Shown here piece by piece: positions 56,011 to 64,000 of a stretch of DNA of 64,000 nucleotides. The notes beneath the pieces were generated by a model. It saw nothing but the letters and a program-made list of their open reading frames with translations. It was not told the origin of the DNA and did no database searches. The stretch is from contig NC_059408.1 in the NCBI RefSeq assembly GCF_905220565.1, forward strand, positions 10,354,508-10,418,507. Direction: 5' to 3'. Each line of letters opens with the position of its first letter. The stretch's first letter is position 1. The position numbers and the translations under genes are program-made. The stretch comes from Melitaea cinxia. Lineage: Eukaryota; Arthropoda; Insecta; Lepidoptera; Nymphalidae.

Positions 56011-58640
56011 TTAAAAATATCTATGTCTAGATTTTTTTGAAATAATGCTGTAGGATCTTATCATCCTGTTTAAAGGTGCCTGATAACCCAAGTTAGAACA
56101 AGCTGAGGTACGATAAAATAGCATTCGTTTATTGACACGTAGACAGTTAGTAGGTGCCGATAAGCAAACAGAACTAAGCAAAACAGGACAATCCAGTACA
56201 CCATTAATTAGTTTATGCAGAAACAGGTTGTCAAGCAAGCATCTTCGACTTTCGAGAGTGTTCATATTAAAGGGACTCAATCTATCATGATAATGCGGTG
56301 TTTTATTAGCTAAGCCAAATTTAAAAGTAAGGTGCCACATAAAACGTTTCTGAATGCGTTCCAATCTAGAAATATAAATATTGTAAAAAGGGTTCCAAAC
56401 AACACTACAGTATTCGAGCCCACTGCGAACGAATGCGTTATATAAAGCTATAGTAGTTTGAGGGTTGGTGAACTCGCTACTATTCCGCAGTATAAATCCC
56501 AGATTCTTGAAACCCTTGCTACACATTCCTTCGATATGATTATTAAATCGTAATGCACTATCTAGCATTACACCCAAGTCGCGAATAGTATGTGCCGTTT
56601 TCAAAGTGTAGTGATTCAAACTGTATTCCCTTTGACTCACTAATTTATGTCTGGTAAAGCACATTACATGACACTTTTATGGTTTAGACTCATACCATTA
56701 AAATTACACCAATCCATGATACGATTCAAATCACTTTGAAGTCAATCAGTATCATCAGGTGAGGAAATAATGCGAAAGAACTTAAGATCGTCAGCATACA
56801 ATTTTTGAGTATAAAAAGCATTCATTTATATCGTTTATAAATATGTTGAACAATATCGGTCCCAGGTGAGAACCTTGAGGAACTCCCGATGACACGTTGT
56901 ATGCGTTAGATAAATAGCTATTTACTACAACAATCGATTCTCTTTTGCTAAGGTAAGATTCAAACCAATTTAGCAAAATACCCGTTATACCGTATTCATA
57001 AGTTTTTTTTAAAGAATAGTATGAGGAACCCTGTCGAAGGCCTTGCTGAAATCTGTATAGATAGCATCGATGCTTTGGCGAGAATCAACTGCCGTGGAAA
57101 TGACGTTTATAAAGGATACCAAGTTTGTCGATGTTGATCTACACTTGAGAAACCCGTGCTGATGAGGACTTATAACATGTTTAATGTGCCATGTGATAAT
57201 AGGACATAAAAGTTTTTCAAAAATTTTGGCAAATACTGATAGGATGGAAATGGGCCTATAATTGTTAACGTTTTCGGTATCATCGCTTTTGAACAAGGGG
57301 ACTATTAAAGCTCTCTTCCAAACAGCCGGAAATGTACCAGATGATAGTGACATATTATAAATTACCTGCACCTCTATGAAGATCTATTCTTTTCAAAACA
57401 TTTATTAGCCTATCAGGGGCAACAAAAATATTATTCAAGCATGTATTACTTCCAGCTGAAAAATCATGAAAAGAGTTATTTGAAACTACATTATTGCTAT
57501 TATATACGGAAGAAAAATGTTCCGCAAGTAAATTACATATATCAGGTCCATTAGTAGCAGTTTTACCATCTAATTCCATTCGTGATGGATAATTACTTTT
57601 ATCCTTTCTGTTACCTTTATAGAACGTCCAAAAGAACTTGGGATTTGACCGCAAAAGACTTTCAAGACTAACCTTGTACTTAATAAAACAGTGTGATTGT
57701 AAATTCAAGCAGCGTTTCCTCAGCAGCTCGAAGGATATCAGGTCGAGGGGATTATGATTATAATTACGCAATTTGATTCTGAGATCATATTTTTCCTTTA
57801 ATAACCTTTTTAAGCTATTTGAATACCAAACAGGATATTTAGATTTCGTAGTAAATTTTTTAGGAACAATTTTGGTAATAATTTTACTAATTGTTTCATA
57901 AAACAAGGAAACCATAGCGTCAACTGAATTGAGATTCTTTATAATATCGTCCCAAGATACAGAGCTAAGTTCCGAAACCATGCGTTCATAATTGGCTTAA
58001 AAAACAAAATCGTACATCAGATTTATAGGTCAAGTTTTTAAATTGAGCGTACCGTTGTATTGCATGAGAGAGTTCAGTGTCAAAAAGTCTGAAAACATAC
58101 CGTGTATTAAGCTACTGCCAGGTTGAAAGATATAATTTTCACCAAAGTCGGACTTAGACCAGCTGATATTACTGAAGTTGAAGTCTCCAGCAATTAATAT
58201 TTTACTATTAGGGAAATTGTCAAATAAAAAATTAGATCCATTAATAAATTGCTCTAGAATATGTTTTTGGATAGGAGGCGGAAGATACACAGCTCCCAAT
58301 ATAAACATTTCAGAGCTGTTATTAGCATTAATAGTTTCGACAGATACCCACAGATCCTCACACTTCGATTCATAAGCAGAATGTCTTTTAGAATTAAAAA
58401 TTTTTAGAAATAGCAATGAGAACACCTCCGCCAATATTATTACAATGAAAACCAGATGTCTCCCGGTCTCTCCTATAAACTACATAACGATGGTCAAACA
58501 GTTCCGAGACAAATATACTGCTATTCAACCATGTCTCTGCAAGAATATATCAAAATCGTTACAAACCAAATTAGCAAAGAAAGCATCAGTCTTTGTCCTT
58601 AAACCTCTTATAACCTTAACATTCTGATAAAAAGCAAAAA
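56011..58640 (-). pseudogene. LINE ORF2: endonuclease and reverse transcriptase, multiply frameshifted
   Basis: Endonuclease remnants lie at 58640-58030 (VYLPPP, ILIAGDFNFSNISW). A linker and RT N-terminus follow at 57981-57355 (LRSNPKFFWTFYKG). RT motifs are at 57371-57009 (YRPISILSVFAKIFEKLL, HQHGFLKCRSTSTNL, AIYTDFSKAFDRVPH) and 56976-56791 (SSGVPQGSHLGPILFNIFIND). The C-terminal region is at 56664-56011 (IRDLGVMLDSALRFNNHIE, LEYCSVVWNPF). Each block is in a different frame or ends in a stop, and the YADD region near 56790 is degraded. Non-functional. Confidence 0.85.
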
Positions 58641-58653
58641 AAAAAAAAACAAA

Positions 58654-59686
58654 CTAAAACAAATTTTGCAATGTAAGAGTATCTTTAACTAAAACATATT
58701 TGGCATTATCAGATTTCCGCATAAAAATTCTACCATTTCGAACCCAAACATATTTATATGATAGTTCCTTCGCTTTGATCCGTGCTGCAGCGTGAAGAGA
58801 TTTATTTTCGGCCGTTAGATTTTCAACAACGTAGATAGGCAACGCCTTCTCAGAAGCTATACCGAGATGACTGGTATTCAATTTTTCATTGGGGTTTTTC
58901 TGGTTAAATGTGATCGATGAAGCCAAAAAGGTGTCTCTCAGACGAGGACTGCTGAAACTAACCAGCACTGATCGTGGTCGGGTGGAACTAGTGTTCATTT
59001 TAGCGACTCGCGAACAGTAAAAAATGTCTTCTACTTTGACAGGGCAATTTATAATCTTACCCAACTGCTGAACGAGGCTTAATATATTTTCATTGCGGTG
59101 CTCCGGAACACAATTAATTTCTATATTCTTAGCACGAGACTGCTGATTAATCATACTAAGACGCTGCGCCATATCGCGGGTTGTGGTGCGCAATAAGTCA
59201 TTTTCTTTTTGTAAAGAGATCAAATTACTCTTTTGAGATTTAATTTCCTTTCTCATACTGTCGTACTCATTGCTTAAAAACTGTAGTGATTATTCAAATA
59301 CGCTTACTTGGTTTTTAATTTCAAGCAGCTGATTGTCCAAAGCAGATCGCAACTCATCCCGAATAATTTCTCTAATAATGTCCGGAGAAATACATGTGCA
59401 ATTAATTGAAGATGACAGTTTCGATCTTAGCGTAACATTTTCATGTACTATGTGTAGCATTCGTAGTAGTTGAACGAACTGGTGTGTTCGTATTATTTGT
59501 TTTTGGCTCTTTAGAGCGACATGTTGGACATACCCATTTAGATTTGTGAGCTACAGAAAAACTGCGAAATGTTTTCTTCGGTATATTTAAACAATCATAA
59601 TGGTAATAGTCGTAGCAACTCATGCAATGCATTGCCTCATCCTCCTCCACATCACAAATGCAGCCAGCACATTTAAAAGATGGCAT
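58654..59686 (-). pseudogene. LINE ORF1: PHD finger, coiled coil and nucleic-acid-binding domain, broken
   Basis: The start ATG is at 59686. A PHD-type finger (CAGCICDVEEDEAMHCMSC, YHYDC, WVCPTC) fills the first 60 residues. After a frame change at about 59441-59460 a coiled coil follows, with an in-frame stop at about 59290. It then runs on (59256-58654) as a coiled coil plus a domain resembling baculovirus FP-type or LINE RRM/CTD proteins (IEINCVPEHRNENIL, RPRSVLVSFSSPRLRD). Such ORF1 proteins coat the element RNA. Confidence 0.78.
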
Positions 59687-60092
59687 TATTAAAAAAAAAA
59701 AAAAAAAAAAAATAATTCAAAAATTTTTAAAAATCAAAAGCAAAAAGTTTACAACTATCTGACTTGATCTTCCAACCTAATATTGTGATCAGCAATTTAA
59801 TTAAATTTTGAGGGTACTTGTATTTTCACTTTACACAGCAGGTTAGACATTAATGTTTTTTTCCCAATTTACTATGTAATGTTAATTTAAAAACACTGAC
59901 ACATAATTAAATCTTAAAACAATCACACTTTTGAACACTTTTTTGAAACTAAGTATGCAAAACAATTTTAAAAACGGAGCAAGTTATAAACGATGTTTAC
60001 ACGACTTTGACAGTTGATATATCTATAAACGGACTATGTCTATAAACGGTGTAATTTTTAAATTAGATAGGTTAGGTTTTTTTTTTTGTAAC

Positions 60093-60459
60093 GGAATTAT
60101 GGCCATAAACGGCCTCTTTCTGAAGTCAGATAGATTATGGTATTTTTTTTTTATTCATATCATGTTTTTCACTTCATTATATATTTTTTATTTATTTACT
60201 GTCATATAAAATGAAATAAAATATTGAGTACTTTTCGTATATAACAGTAAATAAATAAAAATAAAATATATTTAAGTAAAAAACATAACATGAAACAAGG
60301 CTGTATAGTCTTAGACCTTTGCCTTTACAGTTATTTAAATAAAAACAATGAATTTATGCTTACACTGTTTTGAAGCGAAACGATAAGTGGCCTGTCATTT
60401 TTTATTTAAACATCTATTTCTCAGTTGTTAAACATTAGTTGTATCGTTTGTTAAATAAC
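60093..60459. other. AT-rich spacer with degenerate repeats of the flank unit
   Basis: Just after 60092 a diverged version of the flanking unit appears (CCATAAACGG, AGATAGATTATGGTATTTTTT). The rest is AT-rich without signals. Confidence 0.4.
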
Positions 60460-60720
60460 CGTGTGAAAACGTTAAATTAACGTGTGAAATGTTAAAATCA
60501 TGTGCGAAATGTGAAAATAACATGTGAAAACTACGGAACGGAGCATGAGTAACGTAAGTTGTATCGTTTGTTGATCTTGGAGTCGAGATCGTTTTTATTT
60601 TGAAAATAACTTATGAAACGTGAAAATAGCCTATGAAATGTGAAAATAGCCTGTGAAATGTGAAAATAGCATGTGAAGTGTGAAACAAAACGCGTGTGAA
60701 ATGTGAAAATAACGTGTGAA
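60460..60720 (+). repeat. Degenerate tandem repeat of GTGTGAAA(T)GTGAAAATAACGT type
   Basis: Variants of TGTGAAATGTGAAAATA(G/A)C recur at about 20-25-bp spacing, with one interruption at 60520-60600. Not coding; short ORFs across it are low-complexity. Confidence 0.65.
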
Positions 60721-61349
60721 CGCTGCGAAATTCTTTTTCTAACCTTAAAACTTTAACCATGGATATCTCCATAACCATGGGGTTTTGAAGTGTGACACTG
60801 AAACCAGGGGTAGCGTTCCCCACCCTCGCTCTCCTCTTTCCCCAACCGTCCCGAAATTCGGTTTTTCCTAATCTAAAGCTTTACCAATAATTATTTAGTG
60901 TAGTAAGATTGATTGGCATTTATATTTAATTTTGGTTAGCAATAAAAATAGATTGCGTTTTTTTTTTCAAGACAGTTATAAAAATGAAGCTATATATATG
61001 ACACTATCCCAATATTACTAAATAGGGATCCCTTTCTTTCGAATTTTTGTTTTTCTAATTTAATTTTGCAGTTAGGTATTTTTTGGCATACCAGCACATG
61101 GGTCACTCATTGCTGCTTTTACATATATTCAGCCGCATGTACACCACAACTACATTTTAAACAATAAACACATTTAAAAAACATTTACAGATTGTGAAGT
61201 AATGCAATGGGCGGACTTATAGCTATTTAGCCATTTCTTCCAGACAACCCAATTAAAGGAAGGATAAATTTAATAGAATCTTGGGACAGGGTAGGTGGTG
61301 CAGTTATATGATAAACTTATATTCCGTGTTTTTGGAAGAGCCTTATTTA
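60721..61349. other. Unassigned spacer
   Basis: Includes a small GC-richer patch (60790-60870). No gene or element recognised. Confidence 0.35.
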
Positions 61350-61785
61350 ATATGTACGATTTTATTTTTGTGTTACCCACACATTAGGAATTCTAAACAT
61401 TTTTAAATATCATTTCAAAAGTTGACCGCTCCAGCGGGGAACGAACCCGCGTCTCCGGCTGACCGTGTCGACGCTCTAGCCAATGAAGCTATGGAACGAT
61501 GTACCCACTAGATCGAAGTTTTTGATATGATTTTTATTTTTGGTTTAAGCGAACTGTGGCGCCGTCTATAGTGAGTTCTTTACAGAGACCCATAACTATT
61601 TAAAGTTTCATATTACAATGAACATCTTTGACAGGAGACGACACCATGCTATTTTTGATATGTACGATTTTATTTTTGTGTTACCCACACATTAGGAATT
61701 CTAAACATTTTTGAATATGTGAAATGATCGAACCCGCGTCTCCATGTGTGGGTAACACTTTTGATATGATATTCAAAAATGTTTA
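61350..61785. mobile_element. tRNA-carrying inverted-repeat element, copy 2 (plus a deleted second unit)
   Basis: The left end TGTACGATTTTATTTTTGTG (61353) is repeated at about 61658. The first unit contains a tRNA-like sequence. The second is collapsed to a B-box fragment (GATCGAACCCGCGTCTCC) between arms and ends TTGATATGATATTCAAAAAT. The flanks AGAGCCTTATTT (left) and AGAGTCTTATTT (right) may be a 12-bp target duplication with one mismatch, the same length as in copy 1. Confidence 0.65.
61426..61498 (-). tRNA. tRNA-like sequence, decayed second copy
   Basis: It has the same 73-nt length as 49555-49627 and the same loop ACGGTCA. The anticodon stem has one mismatch and one wobble pair, and the T loop reads TTCGTTC, so the B box is damaged. 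The acceptor stem is intact. A TTTT stop follows the 3' end. Confidence 0.4.
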
Positions 61786-62129
61786 GAGTCTTATTTGGTA
61801 AACCAACCCCTGTCAATCGTAATTCACGTTTTTTCCGCATTTATCACTCACTTTTACAACACATTAGCATACGGACATTTGTAAAACTCCATTTACTATT
61901 CATTTCACTAAAAACAATTATCAATTTATCATTGTAAAAACTACTAAAATACGAATTCCGAGAGTACAGATAACTAATATTTTTGAATATGACATTTCAA
62001 TATCTTTTTTTAAAAGGCAAATAGGGATGTGGTCATAATATTTTTAGAGGTGAATGAGTAGAAGTGAATGAATAGCATGAGCGATAAAATACATAGGCCA
62101 TGTTCTTTACCTATATTTTAAAATTTCAA
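61786..62129. other. AT-rich spacer
   Basis: No coding or element signal recognised. Confidence 0.35.
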
Positions 62130-62235
62130 GAGGAAGAGGAAGAACAAGAAGAGGAGGAGGAAGAACAAAAAGAGGAAGAGGAAGAACAAGAAGAGGAAGA
62201 ATAAGAAGAGGAAGAAGAAGAACAAGAAGAAGAAG
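62130..62235 (+). repeat. Purine tract (GAA/GAGGAA)n
   Basis: About 105 bp of almost pure G and A on the plus strand, with occasional C (AACAAG). Confidence 0.9.
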
Positions 62236-62300
62236 CCATTTTGGCGTGAACTTGTGAAGGCCTATGTCTAGCAGTCGACTGTGATATCCTGAAATGATGA
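62236..62300 (+). repeat. (GAT)n-type retroposon 3' end
   Basis: GGCGTGAACTTGTGAAGGCC to CTGTGATATCCTGAAATGAT then GATGAT matches the 3' end of the repeat at 25617; it is truncated at the purine tract. Confidence 0.65.
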
Positions 62301-62309
62301 TGATAAACA

Positions 62310-62355
62310 AAAATTTATTAACTTTTGACAGAACGAAGTCTGTCCGGGCAGCTAG
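62310..62355 (+). mobile_element. Helitron 3' end fragment
   Basis: ACTTTTGACAGAACGAAGTC and CCGGGCAGCTAG before T match the 3' end of the family at 19938 and 25105. Confidence 0.6.
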
Positions 62356-62644
62356 TAACGTATAAATAACGCATTAGGTACTTGAACTCATTCCCCACAA
62401 CTCGTCCCACTATTTGAATTTGATAAAATTCAGTCGCTTTATAAGTATAGAAACCTCATGCTATATATACATGCTAGTACTGAAAATTTCTGCGCAATTA
62501 TTTGTAAGCGATCGAAAATAAACCAACATATTTGAATAAATAAGCTTTAATCGTTTATAATGTTTTTTTTATATATTGTTTAGAGATTTGAATTACAGGG
62601 TTAGCAGTACACGTTTCAATAAATAATGACAGTACACGATTACT

Positions 62645-62876
62645 CTAATCAGTGACACTAATCGCTACTGGAGGTATAAACCTCCAAACATGACTTATTT
62701 CACTAGCGCAAGACTGTACGGGCACTTGGTTTGTATCTTTGATGTGTGGGACTTCATCTAATATAGGTTCTGTAGTTGAGCATTGGATGTCGATTTTGTA
62801 CTCGCCAGGTGTTAAAAACACAACAGTACATTCATGATATGCCTTTGCCGATTCTAGTAGTGTTGTCAGTACTACC
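62645..62876 (-). CDS. Last coding exon of an unidentified host gene
   Basis: 232 nt, entered in phase 1 after a good acceptor (pyrimidine-rich, TTTTAG ending at 62877), open for 76 codons to TAG at 62645. Composition and codon use look like a real gene. The peptide has a beta-strand-rich pattern (VVFLTPGEYKIDIQC) and ends HVWRFIPPVAISVTD. It could be the C-terminal beta-sandwich of a large trafficking protein (a TRAPP II-like subunit is one idea), but I cannot identify it securely. The other exons must lie to the right of the window or further upstream on the minus strand. Confidence 0.55.
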
Positions 62877-63482
62877 CTAAAATAAAAAAATAAAAAATAG
62901 CGTTAAACGAACAGTAGATAAACTTTTAAAGTTTATTAAAAATACAAACATTTTCTATATTTGAGTTACAAAAATTATTTAGTGCACACACAATTATATT
63001 GTGACAAAAAGAATTTATCAATCGAAATAGTTATGAAATTATGTGGTGTCATGGGACACCAGGTAGAGGAACGAAGTTCCTTCGGATAGTATAGAAGCAA
63101 CACAATTTGAGAAAAATAATGTTGAATTTTATATATATTTTCTAGTTCTTGATTTTTTTTTAATTTCGTTGATTGGTTTTTAATTAAGTACATAAAAGTA
63201 TATAGGAAATTTAGTATTTTAGAAAATAACAAATACCGTAAAATAATATAAATCAAACAAAATAATAATAATTCAAACTATTAAGTGAAATAAGAAAACT
63301 TCATGTATCCTTATTTATTTTACTTTATTTTTTTATTAGATATTACGTCACTTCCGTTATATATTTTTCTTACGGTTTTAGTATCACATTTTTTTCAGTT
63401 CGGTCGCCCAGCCAAATGTCAGCCTTCCGTAAGGAACTTCTTTCCCATATTTTATTTCAAGTTATAATGTACTTATTTTAAA
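62877..63482. other. Intron or spacer with two adjacent hairpins
   Basis: AT-rich. At 63045-63060 GGTGTC..GACACC and at 63068-63080 GGAAC-GAA-GTTCC form two perfect short hairpins in a row. No ORF of note. Confidence 0.4.
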
Positions 63483-64000
63483 CAATAATTGTGTTTGCTC
63501 GCAAACGAAAAAAAAACCGACTTCAATTACATCGAAGAGTAATACAACGTAGATCGACGAAAAAATAGTCAAGTAACTACGCGTTATCAAAGATTACTCA
63601 AAAAGTAGTTATCAGATCTCGATAAAATTTATATGAGACCATTTGATAAACATCAGCTTTCGATTAAATTAAAAATTATCAAAATCGGTACACCCAGTAA
63701 AAAGTTATTGCGGATTTCCGAAAGTTTCCCTCGATTTCTCTAGGATCCCATCATCAGATCCTGGTTTTTCTTATCATGGTACCAAACTAAGGATATCCCC
63801 TTTCCAAAAAGAATGAATTATCAAAATCGATACATCCAGTAGAAAGTTATGCGGTATAATACAACGTAGGTCGACGAAAAAAGCGTCAAGTAAAAACGCA
63901 ATATTAGATATAACTCGAAAAGTAGTTGTTAGATTTCAAATAAATTTAAATGGGACCAAATGACACACACCACCTTTTGATTAAAAGAAAATTTGTCGAA
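63483..64000 (-). repeat. 'ACCGACTTC' repeat, copy 8 (inverted, runs off right edge)
   Basis: From AATTGTGTTTGCTCGCAAAC it follows the reverse complement of copy 2 through all three internal units and reaches the window end within the first unit. Confidence 0.85.

Larger units (their letters stand above)
55675..60036 (-). mobile_element. Full-length but decayed CR1/jockey-like LINE, 4.4 kb
   Basis: ORF1 and ORF2 are present in the expected order on the minus strand, and the 3' end has an (AAAT)n tail (about 55684-55706 as TTTA repeats). Direct repeats of 54-56 bp flank the whole unit (55621-55674 and 60037-60092). The PHD finger in ORF1 is known from CR1-group elements. Confidence 0.8.

Noticed and set aside
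60611..60823. 70-codon minus-strand ORF
   Set aside because: Translation of a degenerate tandem repeat; low complexity.
62107..62310. 67-codon minus-strand ORF rich in Leu and Pro
   Set aside because: Translation of the (GAA/GAGGAA)n purine tract.

Overview
This window looks like nuclear DNA of a moth or butterfly. It is AT-rich, with short intron-bearing genes, a bHLH protein of the Twist family, and many elements of kinds typical of lepidopteran genomes: Helitrons starting TCTA..ATATA and ending CTAG, tRNA-derived SINEs, (GAT)n-tailed repeats, R1- and CR1-like LINEs, Harbinger, Tc1/mariner-type and TTAA-target elements. No database search was possible, so family names rest on motifs read directly.

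Layout. 1-6060: one almost complete LINE on the minus strand (ORF2 with endonuclease, RT and RNase H open to the window edge; ORF1 with a one-base frameshift). 6.3-8.3 kb: two copies of a dispersed repeat whose interior is a diverged triplication. 9428-10363: single-exon twist gene (minus) with AT-rich flanks. 13-26 kb: transposon graveyard with Helitrons, a nested LINE insertion with a 15-bp target duplication, a decayed jockey/CR1-like RT, an R1-like insertion with a run of about 70 T, and a tRNA-derived SINE. 26.3-34.0 kb: three cut-and-paste elements side by side: a mariner-type MITE inside another repeat, a complete 3.74-kb PIF/Harbinger element (TAA duplication, intact nuclease gene, frameshifted Myb-like partner), and a 2.4-kb TTAA-flanked element studded with TAATTACCGT motifs. 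35-43 kb: Helitrons, one carrying five 124-bp tandem units, and a 1.2-kb TTAA MITE.

Host genes on the right: a three-exon PIF1 DNA helicase (44251-46693, plus), a three-exon THAP-domain gene (48041-48991, minus), two THAP gene remnants (50.2-51.1 kb and 52.05 kb), a possible poly-lysine first exon (52.36 kb), and the last coding exon of an unidentified gene at 62645-62876 (minus). Between these lie a 17/18-bp minisatellite, a mosaic Ty3/gypsy remnant, a full-length CR1-like LINE bracketed by direct repeats of about 55 bp, and two copies of a small mobile element that carries a complete tRNA-like cloverleaf.

The host genes show no functional link to each other (mesoderm transcription factor, helicase, zinc-finger protein). 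The most unusual signals are the tRNA-carrying inverted-repeat element, the TAATTACCGT array in the TTAA element, the GC-rich block inside the gypsy RT, the Harbinger with one intact and one broken gene, and the THAP cluster.
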